A stretch of 64,000 nt of DNA from Arbacia lixula (Eukaryota > Echinodermata > Echinoidea > Arbacioida > Arbaciidae), in contig OZ022584.1 in NCBI GenBank assembly GCA_963669155.1, positions 11,574,072 to 11,638,071 of the forward strand, read 5' to 3'. The notes under the pieces were generated by a model that had not been told where the DNA came from, did no database searches, and saw only the letters and a program-made list of their open reading frames with translations. The translations under genes and the position numbers were made by a program. Positions 13,437 through 25,848 of the stretch are shown here, piece after piece (within the stretch, counting starts at the first letter, position 1; each line of letters opens with the position of its first letter).

Positions 13437-13943
13437 TTAAAGGGGAAGTTCACCCTGAAATTATTTTGGTTTCAATAAAAAGAGACAATTGAAAGAAACA
13501 TGTGAGTGAGGGTTTGACGAAAATCGGTCAAAGGAAAAAAAAGTTATTTGATTCTAAAGTTTTTATTTTGTGACGTCACATGCGAGGTGCTCTCCCATTT
13601 GTTGTGTACAATTTTTTTTCAAAAATGTGCATTTTGTCACAAAGATATGCATCCTTTTACTTGTGCGTTTGATTCATTATCAGAAATACGTTTTTACACA
13701 CATACCTGTACGAAAAAAAAATCATTCCGTTGTCAAAAACAGAAACAAAAAAAATTTATCAACTTATTTCGTACACAACATATGGGAGAGCACCTCGCAC
13801 GTGACGTCACAAAATCAAAACTTTAAAATCAAATAACTTTCTTTTCCTTTGACCGATTTTCGTCAAACCTTCACTCATATGTTTCTTTCATTTGTCTCTT
13901 TTTATTGAAACCAAAATAATTTCAGGGTGAACTTCCCCTTTAA
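13437..13943. mobile_element. TTAA-flanked foldback MITE, family B, copy 1
   Basis: TTAA at both ends is followed by AGGGGAAGTTCACCC in inverted orientation. The two arms of about 180 bp pair along most of their length, including a TGACGTCAC block and a GGTGCTCTCCC block that face each other. No coding capacity. Confidence 0.88.
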
Positions 13944-15106
13944 GGACTGCCATTGTGGCAAGAAGCAGCAAAAGAGCACTAATGTGTGAACCTATTTTAT
14001 GGAAGAGGGTCAGTCACGTTTTAAAGGATGGGGCTTTGTAGGAACAGGAATTACGCAGGGTGGAGGTGGAGTGGGGGGGGGGGGGGCAGGGATGGGATGG
14101 AATGCTAACACACAATGATGGAACTTAAGATGACACTTCTGAAAACTAATTTGAAATAAGATACAGCTCAAATCAAGCTGAAATTAACACATTATAAAGT
14201 CAAGGAATGTCAGTTATTTAGAAGCTGGTTTTGTGACATGTCCTAATAATCCTAATCCTAATTATGTAATAATCCTGTGAATGTTTAATGAGATTTTCAC
14301 TTTTGGACAAATTGGATCTGAAAATGTGTGTGTATGTCTTCTGAGATAATCAATTCAGAACACAACCATTGTGTGTCACACCTGTCAATCCACTAGCAAC
14401 TGCCATCATAGTGTCATGAATAATGCATGATGTTTCTGGGAGAAAAGAAGCTGTTGATTGACATGTTAAATGACAATTCATGAAATATCACAAAACCTGC
14501 TTCACCAAAAATTTCACATCCTTTGACTTTATGAGGTGTCGATTTCAGCTTCTTTCAAGTTGTAACTTATCTGTAACCATTTTTCAAAGTGTCAAAAAAT
14601 GTTTTTTAACACCTAGCACGATATAAAAGGATGATAATAGCTGCCCAAGGTGAACAAGAACTCCTTTCTCTGTGTTTCAAGCCAGACACTTCCCCAATCA
14701 ATGCAAGAGGAAGTCTGCATATCACAAGCTCTGTTTGACAGGAATACCAATGTGTGTGTGGTGGTGGGTGGAGTCTCTTGTGACTTCTGCATAAACAGGG
14801 AGATTTCTCCACATTTTTTTTGCTTCCTCTCTCTCTCCTCACTGTATTTATTGGCTAACATACTTACCAATTATAATCAGATTATGCTGTGTTACGATCC
14901 AACATCTTGTTTGCAGCATACCCAGTTGGCACAACACAACTCGGCTTTGAAAATGTGTGCTTTTTATGTAAGAATTGAAATTTTTTTAAGGGCATATCTG
15001 CGTATTTATATATGTGATTGTTGACTTGACAAATTTCAGCTGTTTTTTATTTTTCTCTATGTATATTTTGAAACTGCTTCTGTTGACTGGACCAAAGATT
15101 AGCAGC

Positions 15107-15354
15107 GCTGTACTTCCTTGCTTTGATAAAAGGAAACAAGAAACATAATTGACCTTCCATGTAAATGAGCAAAATGTGTCGGGCACTTGCATTTGCATCG
15201 ATACCAAATCATGTGAGATTGAATATACATGTACTTTTTTTCAGATTCTTCCTGTATAAAGGGAGTGCAGAGTACAATTTAAAGAGAACTTTAATAACTC
15301 ACATTTCAGAGAGTTGTAGCTTATTTTCTTTTGTCAAAGTAGGGCAATTAACTT
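15107..15354. mobile_element. MITE with CTGCCCTACTCTG-like termini, diverged copy
   Basis: The segment from about 15150 (cttccatgtaaatgagcaaa, then atgtgtcgggcacttgcat) is a direct relative of 48890-49117. The right end, TTTTGTCAAAGTAGGGCA, corresponds to the terminal repeat of that better-preserved copy. The left terminus is degraded. Confidence 0.55.
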
Positions 15355-17349
15355 ATGCTGTGGTAAAGCAGTATTGAGCCCGACTATTTATCACTGTGTG
15401 TGTCTTCAACCAGAACCTAGTGGTATTGAAAAAAAAATCCACTCAGCCAAGACGTCTTGTCCTCGCTTTTGTTGTTAAACAATAACTTGCTCCAATGCAG
15501 GCTAAGTTGGCTCTTAGTCATGTTCTCACGCTATATGATGCTCTGTGGACATTATGTGCACAGGGTTGATGCGGGTGTTAATCATGATTGTACGCACAAA
15601 CATGTTCCACCGTGCAGCTAATGAGAATATGTGTTTCTTACTGTGTTTTCTTTCATGAAGCCTGCAAAAAACCCGACTCCTTTTCATTCTGATTGCTTCA
15701 ATTGATTGATTTTGATCGTCTCACAATTGACTAAAGGTGTGCTATAAGTTCCTATTAAAGAAACAATAATCAACAAAAGTTTAAAAAGCCTCAAGGAAAT
15801 TTGAGGTTTGCATTTTGTTAATCTTAGAAATATATCAATTGAGTCATAAAGAAGATTTATATGCTTGAAATTATTACTCTCCAATCATAGTGATGTGATT
15901 TACAGGGAAAAACTACTTTGTGCATAGATTTGCATAATCAGTTATCATGAGTATATTTGATTATAATAGAAACACTACTTCTACAAGCTTCTAGATTACA
16001 TGATCGCTGACCTACATGTATGTGCCAATTTTTGTTATGGTTACTCATTCTGCTGCCAAGATCATAAAGTGACCATCGGCGTGTTCCCTGGTCCCTTTTT
16101 GAAATAATCATGATCGATCTTATCATCAAGGAAACAAGTTGTGTGTCCTGTAAATTATGTAGGTGTGATCTTTGGTTTTAGACTACATGTTTGTGTTACT
16201 CTTGGAATGAGGTGTGTTCACTTCCGGATCCATCTGTGCAGTGCCACTTTCTTATTAATACAATTTGGAATCATATGGATGGAGTTCTTCCAACTGCTTG
16301 AATGTATTTACTTTATGAAAAATGACAAATCATGGCTCAACTTAAGCTCAATTTGTAATTGGATTGTGGCAACCATACTTAGCTCGCGTACTATGAGTAT
16401 GAGACTCTCTGGCAACATCTTCAAAATAAAATTGAATGGACAATAAAAACTGCAAGATAAGATTTTTTAATAAAACAGTTTAAAGTTTGAAGAAACGAAT
16501 GAACCCTGTTACACGTCATTGACAGAAAATACTAATGCTCAAAAAAGATCAATCAAAATGCACCAACTTTCTCATAAACTCTAAAAGAAGCAGCAAAATA
16601 CATAAATTCAGGAAAAGCCACCAATATTCACAAACATGATTAAGCTAAGCTAAACTGCCAGCTGTCTTGCCTTAACCAACTGATTATCCAAAAATATAAC
16701 CATGTGGAGTTGAATGTAGAAAAGCAAGTATTTCTAACTTGTTTCTTTTTTTATTATTCATAAATTTGCCTGTGAATTATTATCAAGTACTGAACTAATA
16801 TTTTGAATATCTTATTTGATCAAAGGACATTACTTCAGTTGCCATGTCATTGTATATTTGCAAAATGTGCCAATTCTTCTATTGCTAAAATTGTTATGGG
16901 AAGATGTTTCACATCAAATAGATTCAAATCAGTTTAGTAATAGACACAATTGATTGATTGATTGTTATTAGTTAATTTGATCACTGCATACAATATGCAG
17001 CACTGGTCAGTAAGCTAAATCAAAATCTGTAGTTTTCAAAGATTTTTCAAAAGCAACTGATTGTGTAGATATATAATGATATGCTAATCACATTTTAATC
17101 TGCTTTATTTTTAATTGTAGAATATGTGATTTTGAATTTAACCACACAGGTGTACTACATGGCAGCTAATTAATTTTTTAGGTATGATCAGTGATTTCTG
17201 TGTAAACCCATTTGTCTCAGTATATATTGATATAATATGTTTATTATTTTACTAACTTTTAGTTGAAAATGGTTGATTTCTGTACTGCATCAGAATCTCA
17301 AAAGTCAAATCAAATTTCTTGAAGAATGGATTTGTATGAATAGTATGCA

Positions 17350-17490
17350 GTCACACTCTTCAAAATGATCAGTTATAATAACAATTGTGTTTGTGACCTT
17401 GTAACAATGTATGTTGCATATGTCAAACCAATCCTAGAATATCCACTTCCATTGTTAATGGTTGTCTTACCACTAGACAAACATGTGATT
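17350..17490 (+). pseudogene. Fragment of a non-LTR retrotransposon reverse transcriptase
   Basis: A short frame reads DLVTMYVAYVKPILEYPLPL, preceded by an LFK block. This resembles the conserved 'DLV..Y....RP.LEY..P' segment near the C-terminal end of the RT domain in CR1/L2/RTE-like elements. No upstream RT motifs, endonuclease or tail can be joined to it, so it is a decayed scrap. The match is by eye only. Confidence 0.45.
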
Positions 17491-17981
17491 CAAGGCTGTT
17501 CTACCAGGGTGCCCCGTTTTGACATTATCATAATTATAGTTTACATAAATACAAATAACATGTACAGTTCAGGGATGAATAAACATCATGTACATGGCAA
17601 TTGTACATGTATGACAGTTTGTAATTTAATTTGGGGAAGAAATTACAAATCACATGCAAGTTTGCTTTTATTCCTTCATTAATCATCACTAGCAACCTTT
17701 ACACGATTTTGCTGTATTGATCAAAAATAAGAATAAATCCATCATGTAAATCATGGTGATTAGTTGCAAGCGTGTTACTTTTAGTTGAAACAATGTACAA
17801 TGCCTGTAAATCAGCAAATTTAAACAAAATATTTCCAGAATAGTTCTCTGTATAAAAAATCATGTCATAAATTTCCTCAGTTTTTATCATACCAATGTAA
17901 AACAAACACAATCCCATTTACTTACATTTCTACAAATGTTTATGTTCCCATTTAGGCACAGATGTATTGCCTTTATCTTTG

Positions 17982-18526
17982 ACCCTATCTAGCCCGGAAG
18001 GGGGGGGGGGGGGGGGCAAAAACAGCCCCACATCATTTCTTGCAATAAATTTGTAACGTGAAAAGATCGTGCCGCGACGTCAAGACTTTTTCCCTCCAAG
18101 TCGCACACAACTCTAAATACCAACTTTGAAGTTACGTGCATGTCAGACCAAAATTCATAAATGTATCATTATTTTTATTTTTTACTGATAAAGGACTAAA
18201 GATTTCATGTTATATGTGACTGAAATAGTATTGCCAGCGATTTCCATGGAAAAAATGAATAACATAAAGTCGAAAAAACAAAGAAATACATAAGAAATTC
18301 AAAAAACAATAAAATACATAAGAACAAAATTTATATTGCCATTTTTTTTAATTCTTAATTTGATAATAATCCTAAAAAGAGTGTCCAGACCAAAATCTAG
18401 CAGTTTTGGGGCGATGTTTAAAGATTTACAGCTAATTTATGATATCGTGCATTAATTAGCACGTCAATTAATTAAATTTGAATTATTTGGGTGCAATTGA
18501 CAAAATAGCCCGGGCTATATAGGGTT
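17982..18526. mobile_element. TIR element with ACCCTATCTAGCCCGG termini
   Basis: Left end ACCCTATCTAGCCCGG pairs with right end CCGGGCTATATAGGGT. A long G-run follows the left terminus. The interior is AT-rich and non-coding. I could not assign a target-site duplication. Confidence 0.6.
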
Positions 18527-18988
18527 AAGTGACATATTTATGTGTTTACATAATGTGCATTTAAATAAAATTATATATGTTGTACTATTTTAAAGCTCTT
18601 TTATCTCTAGGTATGTTGTGTCAACAGAGATTATTATACTTCTATCGATTGAAAAGATATGTGCAATTCAGCTGTATGTTTTATTGAAATAAACCATTTG
18701 AATTCATGAATGAATGATCTGAGTAGAGAGAATTCCTAGTACATGTACATGCATATGTCTCGTGGTTGGGAATATGAAGAGAGCAGTCATTGTATGAGTG
18801 TAGTGCGTTTCATTCTCATATGAAATTTATTGACAGGGTGTCCTATTGCAGGTCAATTTTTTTTTTTGGTTTTGTTTGTTTGTTGTTGTTGTTGTTTTTT
18901 TTTTTGGTTTGTTTTTGTTGTTTGTTTGTTTGTGTTTTTTTTTTTTTTTTTGGGGGGGGGGGGGGTAAAAAGCACAGAAATGAAAGAA

Positions 18989-19300
18989 GATACTGTATCA
19001 AACTTCCCTCCCAATATTAGAACTAGAAACTGACTGAAGAATTATAGCGATCATTAGATTTTGAGGTTTTTGGCGGGTTATCCAAAACCTACAGCCTACA
19101 GACTGGACATTGCTGTGGGCTAAGGTCTGCTCCTCAGTGACAGCAATGTTCAGTGACGGCAATGTCCGCATCGTGCGCCGACAGGGACAATGGAGTGAAG
19201 TGGTGTTGTCATATGAGCATGTTGTCAAGACAATTGGCTCTGAATTAAACTTGTCCAGTGAGAGGTTTAGTGGTCCGATATTGTCTGGCGGGCTAGTGTC
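18989..19300 (+). repeat. Dispersed repeat, inverted relative at 41890-42090
   Basis: Starts gatactgtat and continues through cccaatattagaact and gcgatcattagat; the reverse complement of 41890-42090 shows the same order of blocks at roughly 75% similarity by eye. This copy lies directly after a long T-run and G-run (18930-18965). No coding capacity is recognised. Confidence 0.5.
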
Positions 19301-19558
19301 AGGCATTCCTAATTACAGTCTCTGTGATCACAGCTGCTTGCTCTACCCGCATCGTTTAGAACCAGTTGTCTTGACAATAATACTCAAATGGCGTCACACT
19401 TCGCTACGCTATACGATTATGGTCGGTACGTTTCAAATATAAACAAGGATAGTTTTTTTTTCTTTAAAAATGTTTTGTGTAGCTATGACCGAGATTTCAT
19501 ACACATTATTGTTGCGGTAGACTGCCGATGCTTGCAGAATTTCATGACTTTTACAAAT

Positions 19559-20050
19559 TTAAAGGTATAGTTCACCCTGAAATTACGTTGGTTTCAATGA
19601 AAGCAGACACATGCAAGAAACATATTAGTGAAGTTTTTTTTATGAAAATTTGTCAAAGGAGAAGAAATTTATGATCTTTTAAATTTGTGATTTTGTAATG
19701 TCACATATGAGGTGCTCTCCTATATGTTGTGTACAATTTTTGAATGAAAATGTAAATTTTCTCAAAAAGATATGCATCCTTTTAGCGGTGCATCCGATAC
19801 ATCATTAGACCACATTTTTAGAAATATACTTTTATGAAAAAAAAATAATTCCATTGTGAAAAAAAAATCACACAGCATACAACATGATGGGAGAGCAACT
19901 CGCACGTGATGTCACAAAATTGAAATTTAAAAAGATCATCACTTTCATAACGTTTGACAGATTTTCATCAAACATTCGCTTACACACGTTTCTTTCATAT
20001 TTCAGCTTTTATTGAAACCAACTTAAATTCAGGGTGAACTATCCCTTTAA
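19559..20050. mobile_element. TTAA-flanked foldback MITE, family B, copy 2
   Basis: TTAA at 19559-19562 and 20047-20050. Termini TTAAAGGTATAGTTCACCC and the reverse of TTCAGGGTGAACTATCCCT. Internal blocks (GAGGTGCTCTCC facing GGGAGAGCAACTC, and a paired GTCACA) match copy 1. Confidence 0.85.
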
Positions 20051-23000
20051 AGGTTAAGGATAGTCATAGAGATGACAGGATCTGCAATAGCAATGTGTTT
20101 CTACCATGATTACAAGTGTTCACGCTGAAATAAGACAACAGTTCATAAATTATTTGGGATGTAAAATAGTTCAGACAAAGTTTAATACAAGGAATTAACT
20201 TTTCAACATGGCCAAAATGTGTGCACTGTCAAAAAAAAAAAAGACGGATTTGGAAATGTTAGTTTGTATTTAAGCCAAATAACATAAGATTCATAATGAC
20301 ATTCCTCACGAAATGTTGGAACTAAGCTGCATTAATAACAAAACATGATCTCAAAAATGCAGTTACCATTTTTCAAACACGAATACATGTATACGCACAC
20401 TGTCGTATGTGGCCCTATACTGTACATTGTCTCAATGTTCACAACCATGGGACCTGTACTTGCACAATGTAGGTAACCTTATACAAAATATGCTTTTTAA
20501 CATCATACATGTATTACAAATCTAAATGTGCACTATGAGAAGAGAGGGTGAGAGAAAGAAGAAAACGTTTGTAATATTACATGGTTTCCCACAAGATCTA
20601 TAAACTGCATCTAACACATGACTGTTGAGACTCTGGTGGTGCAATTGTAATTTTTCACTGAAGAACAAACATAACTTATACACACTGCCACACTGCCCAC
20701 CCACAGTGATATATACATTCATTGAACTACACAATGCAATGAATGCATAGAGGCTTCTAATACGATCCTTCAAATGAGTAATGTCTAGTTACATGCAATA
20801 TATGAAAGTGCCTAGTACTGTTCATGCATATTACAAGTGTACATTTCTATTGTCTTTTGTCTATTGTTACGATTAGTTCACAATTACATTGAGCATAGCT
20901 GTACAGGTAGAAACAATCCAGGAAAATGTTATTGTATATTTACAGAATTGTTTTGATAGAAAAACTGCATCTTAGCATAAAAATCCAAAGTCAGGCAAAA
21001 ACGTATTGTCTAGTTCAGATAAGTCAGCTTACACCATCAAACTTTTCATGCAACATGATATTCTTTGTAAAAAAATATTTCCACCAGCAATCTACAAAGC
21101 TATGTATTTATTCAATAAGCCGTGTTCGAAATGACTTCACCAATTTACCCCTAACTGCGTAGTAACGCGTTATTGCATTCCCCTGTATCTAGTCATTCAG
21201 ATTCAATGTGATAGAACGCACTTTGAATCTATTAGTTGTTGCTCCTCAGACAAACCTCGAACAAGCTTTGCAGTTTCCATTAGTATCATATTGTTTGATA
21301 ACATGCATACAAATTGGATATACATGTATGACAAACATTTTATATTTGGGCAACACTATATATGGACGCTTTCCAGCTCCCCCACCACACTTCCATGGCA
21401 ACGCAGATGAGGGCTTCCCAATACAATGTGATATTCACTGTTTGCAAAGGGGACATTTTCACAGCTAAGGCTGAGAAGTACAGTGTACCCTCTTTTCCTC
21501 TTATCTGGAGAATAAGAAACTAAAGAAATAAAACTCATTGCTAATGCCACACTCCTTGTCCTGTAATGCCCAGAAACATTATCTGACAGTGGATTGCTAT
21601 ACTATGAACAGTCGGCTACTGTATAGTAATCAATGGAGCAAGGTAAATTTGAAATGTTCTTTGAATGAAACTTTCTTTGAAAGGCCTTTGAATGTAAACT
21701 TAATTGTATGGTATTGAGATATGTGGAATGCCAGCAATGTAATAGTTTCAGGTTTTCTTTTTCTAAAAGCATGGAAATGATACTGATATTGAAAAAAAAA
21801 TATGAACTGCACTCTTGACATGTATCAATATGAAAAAAAAAACCCTGTTCACAAAATTATAAAAATGCAGAAGCAGAAGCAAAATCAAATGGAAATGCTT
21901 AAGGTAATAAAGGCTCATAAATATGCATGAATAACGGGTCTTTAGATGTACATGTACAAGAGTCTTGTACCAGTTTAATCACCAATACAAATCACTCTTC
22001 ACTTTGGGTGATAAACATTCTACTCAACAACATTAAACAATTACATGTACGATCTTTTGAAGAGAACCTTACAAAACCTGACAAAGAAACAGAGAGAAAA
22101 CATTTAGTGCACATTACATCACAATACATGATATACATGTACTTGTCAACCTTACACATAAATTAAAGTGAACACTGACATTGTGTGGTACACAATCTGT
22201 GAATTTAAACATAAAATACTTAATACAAAATCAGCTAGGATGTAATCACACACTTAACTAAAAAAAAAAAAGCAGGAATGATTTATTGTTTAATTAAAAA
22301 GAAAAATAGTTCAAATGATAGTGTATGGGCCCTTTACTTGGCCACAATGAATACGCAATTAAACAAACGGGTGAACAAAGGGCACTTTAGAAAATAAACC
22401 AAATACATGTAGCAAACAAATTTATCATTCTATTACACCTGTATTTAATGATGACATGCAACAACATGAAATGGTACAAAGTGTATAAAAATGCAAAAAA
22501 AGGAACATTGCTTTTGGAACTGTAAGAACCTAAGAACTATTCGAGATAGATGGATTAACTGCATCTGCTGAGGGATTATAAAATGTCTGAAGAACGTGTT
22601 ATATGAATATAAAACTTACAGTGTATTACCCCTAAAGTAGAAACAAGTTTTAACACATATTCTGTGCATAAAGTATCATCACAAGGTATCACACCTAAAC
22701 CAGAGACACACACTACCTAAGCAATGCATCAAATTAAGACAAATTGAGTTTGTTTATCGCCAGTAGCAAAATATGAAGTTACAGCGATCATATTTCCTTT
22801 ATTTACCATACAGACTTACTTTATCTTGCTATTTGTTGAGTCTCCTTGTTGAGAAATAGTATGAAAGTATCATAGTTTACTTCTGTATGGCCTCAATTTA
22901 ATGTTCTAGGAGGTTTTCTTGTGTTAGACTGTGCCTTGTAATGGAGGGAGCTATATATGTACATCTGGCTTCCATACATTGCATCTCACCCATTCTTCTG

Positions 23001-24122
23001 ACCACCTCCGACTGCTACTGTGCCCACCAGCTCATTTGTGACATAATATCATATGGGAAGGATCGACAAGAGTGCATGCTCAAAAAAAGGATTCCTTGTT
23101 CTGGACTGGAATGAAGACTACAATGAGAAATAATTCTTGTCACGTGTTGAGGAACATACGCGCAACTCACCCCATACTTATTTCTTTCACTTTATAACAC
23201 AAACAGGATTATATTTTAATAAAGAAAGTATCTACGAAACACGTTACAGTGTTAATCATTTTTGCACAAACACATAGCAGCACAATTTGAGGAACAGCAT
23301 AAATCTTTTTCATAGTGTTTCACTCACTTAAAACTTTCCTGTTCTGAACAATCCTCTCCTCACATTGTACAAATCAAGACAATTTTATTGATGTATCTAT
23401 ACATGCACATAAGGACAGACTGCCAACATTACAAACTGATTTATTGGGGCAATATTTAATTAAGGCAAGATTTCACTGCAATTCTCACTTTCTGCGATAA
23501 TGCAAAGTACTCAGGTTCATGGAAAGATCAAATTGCACTCGGATAGCTTTTGGGACTCTTTTGGGCGCTTCCCGTGAACTTTCTGCATGTACAAAGAAAT
23601 GCGTATGACAGTACGATCATGATACAGTCAAGATTTCTCTGCCAGCAGAAACTCACATTTTCTTTTCAAATTTGTTCCCCTTCGCTGGACACTTGGGCCG
23701 TTAAACATTTTGTTCAATTCTCTGTCAGTGTACTTGAACTTAGCAGTCCACAAGTCTTGGTACTTTATTGAATTGCAGAGAGTGTTAAATCTAAATTTAC
23801 ATTTTGCACAATATTTGTTACCTGGCAAACATTAATATTCTCAGACAAGTTCTAAAAATGTTTTATTACAAACGCTAAAAGTGACTCAGAAATATAGGGG
23901 ATACAAATTGAAAAACATTAATTCAATCGCTTGTCAATTGATATTTTTAATATATGCTGAATATGCTGATCAATGCACATGAATAATTTGTATAATAAGG
24001 AATATTTACTTGCATCTAGGGAGTATCACATATTATTGATCAAAGAGAAATTACTTCATCTAATGCAATTGGATTTTTCCACAAAATTGTCTACCAGGCA
24101 AACATTGCAACCCCTAAAGATC

Positions 24123-24734
24123 CCCGGGGGGGTCACTCTCCACATGGCCTGCTACCCACCCGTGTCCGACAACCTCAGAAATGCACCCTAAATGGCGTAA
24201 CTACATTACCTAAATTTGCAACCCTAAATGGCGTAACGGGGGCGTAACCCATGAGAAAAGCCACCCTAAGTGGCGTGAACAGGGAAATCCCCTAATTTGA
24301 TACCCTAAATGGCGTGAACATTGAAATCGATTACATGTAATTTGATACCATACTGATGACTGATGTTAAATTGATGTTAAATACAACAGGTATAAATTCC
24401 ATTTTTTGAAGCACGCCTTTCATGGTGTTTATGGCTTAGGTCTGCTCCCGGGTCTCCCCCAAATTCGCCCAAATTTGCAACCCTAAATGGCGTAGATCTA
24501 CTTAAATTTGCACCCCTAAACGGCGCAATCTTCATAACCAAATTAGCAACCCTAAACGGCGTGAAGAGTGAGAAAAGGCTACCCTAAACGGCGATTTACC
24601 AGCGAATGGTGCTGAAATGCAACCCTTTTTGCCAAAGACGTCGACGACGCCGGAGTGCCTGAAACGGGACCCTTTTCGACGCTTTTTCTGGACGCGGGTG
24701 CGTAGCAGGCTATGTGGAGAGTGACCCCCCCGGG
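24123..24734. mobile_element. TIR transposon with 8-bp TSD and internal ACCCTAAAYGGCGT repeats
   Basis: The 8-bp direct repeat TAAAGATC flanks the element (24115-24122 and 24735-24742). Terminal inverted repeats of about 45 bp begin CCCGGGGGGGTCACTCTCCA and differ at only a few positions. The interior carries at least eight irregular iterations of ACCCTAAATGGCGT or ACCCTAAACGGCG. An 8-bp duplication fits hAT, P, Merlin or Zisupton-like superfamilies. The termini do not let me choose, and no transposase is present. Confidence 0.82.
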
Positions 24735-25133
24735 TAAAGATCATTCGTGAAAATACTTCGATACAAAAACTATAAACAGATCAACCACAGCCTACAAGTA
24801 TGTACAAACTATGTTTATCAGGGCAAAATACATGTATTACAAATGTGAGAAATGCCACTCCCTTTGACATTCACATCACGCAATTGCAATGTTCTTAGTG
24901 GGACCCCATTTCCAAGGAAACACAGAAAAAAATGCCCCACTATAATTTGCCAATGATGACATCAGGCACCATTTGCTTTCTCACCATTATTACTTTTAAG
25001 ATACATTATTGTAGGTCACGTGAGGACTGCTGCTTCATGAATGGTGGTTTTTCAACAGGGTTTGCCACCCGTCTAACACTGGACAGATATGTCGTAGAGG
25101 CAACATGCTGATCTCTTCCTGCGCTGGCACATA

Positions 25134-25354
25134 CACTACAGCTCAAAGGAATTGGCATAGGGAAAGGGAAAGGGAAGAAGGGGAAGAAGCTGCTGTTTAA
25201 ACCATGGTTTATTTTGCCCAGTTCAGCATGAAACATGATGCTTTTTAGGCTAAAGCATCATGTTTCATGCTGAACTGGACAAAATATACCGCGGTTTAAA
25301 ACTGCGGCTCCTTCCCTTTCCCTTTCTCTATGCCAATTCCTTTGAGCTGTAGTG
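25134..25354. mobile_element. Palindromic MITE, family D, copy 4, inside a 45-bp duplication
   Basis: The best-preserved copy: TA, then CACTACAGCTCAAAGG, then mirror arms, then the complement and TA. Unusually, about 45 bp of flanking sequence (gtcgtagaggcaacatgctg and onward) occurs on both sides, at 25091-25133 and 25358-25401. That is far more than a TA target duplication. Confidence 0.87.
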
Positions 25355-25848
25355 TAAGTCGTAGAGGCAACATGCTGATCTCTTCCTGCTTCGGCACATA
25401 GAATGTCCATATAGCTTCAACGTCAGATTGACAGACTGACCTTAAACATGACCTGGTGCTTGAATGGTGATTACTCTGTAAGTGAAAAGGGAAAGACATG
25501 AATAAATTGATACGCACAGTACATTGAAAACACCCATCTCTTCTGTCTCCTCTTTCTCTCTGTCTTTCTCTTTTTTTTAACAGCCAGTCTGTTTTCATTT
25601 CTTGTATATCTGTCCTTTACCACTCTTTGCTGTCTGTTTCTCCCTCTCTCGTTGTATATCTGCACCATACTGCCTTGTCTCCTTTTCATCAAGCCACCGT
25701 GTGAGACGGCTACACACATACTTTCGCAGAATGGCTGATCAAAAACAGATATAATCAGTATTATACAAGCATCACACTCTATTTCTTTTTCCAAATGTTA
25801 GGTTGGTAATGAATATTTAAAACTGAAAAAAAAAACACATCCTTACCT

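Larger units (their letters stand above)
12854..25848. other. Intergenic region between ZFYVE27 and the polymerase gene
   Basis: The two genes end tail to tail across this 13-kb interval. I see no host exon. It holds MITEs at 13001, 13437, 15107, 17982, 19559 and 25134, a reverse-transcriptase scrap near 17350, a transposon at 24123-24734, and G-runs or T-runs at 14071, 18001 and 18930-18965. The stretch 20051-24122 shows only AT-rich unique-looking DNA. The ZFYVE27 3' UTR must start here, but I cannot place its polyadenylation site. Confidence 0.7.

Noticed and set aside
16141..16446. 101-codon frame upstream of the reverse-transcriptase scrap
   Set aside because: I tried to extend the non-LTR RT match into it but found no RT motif. 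Treated as chance.
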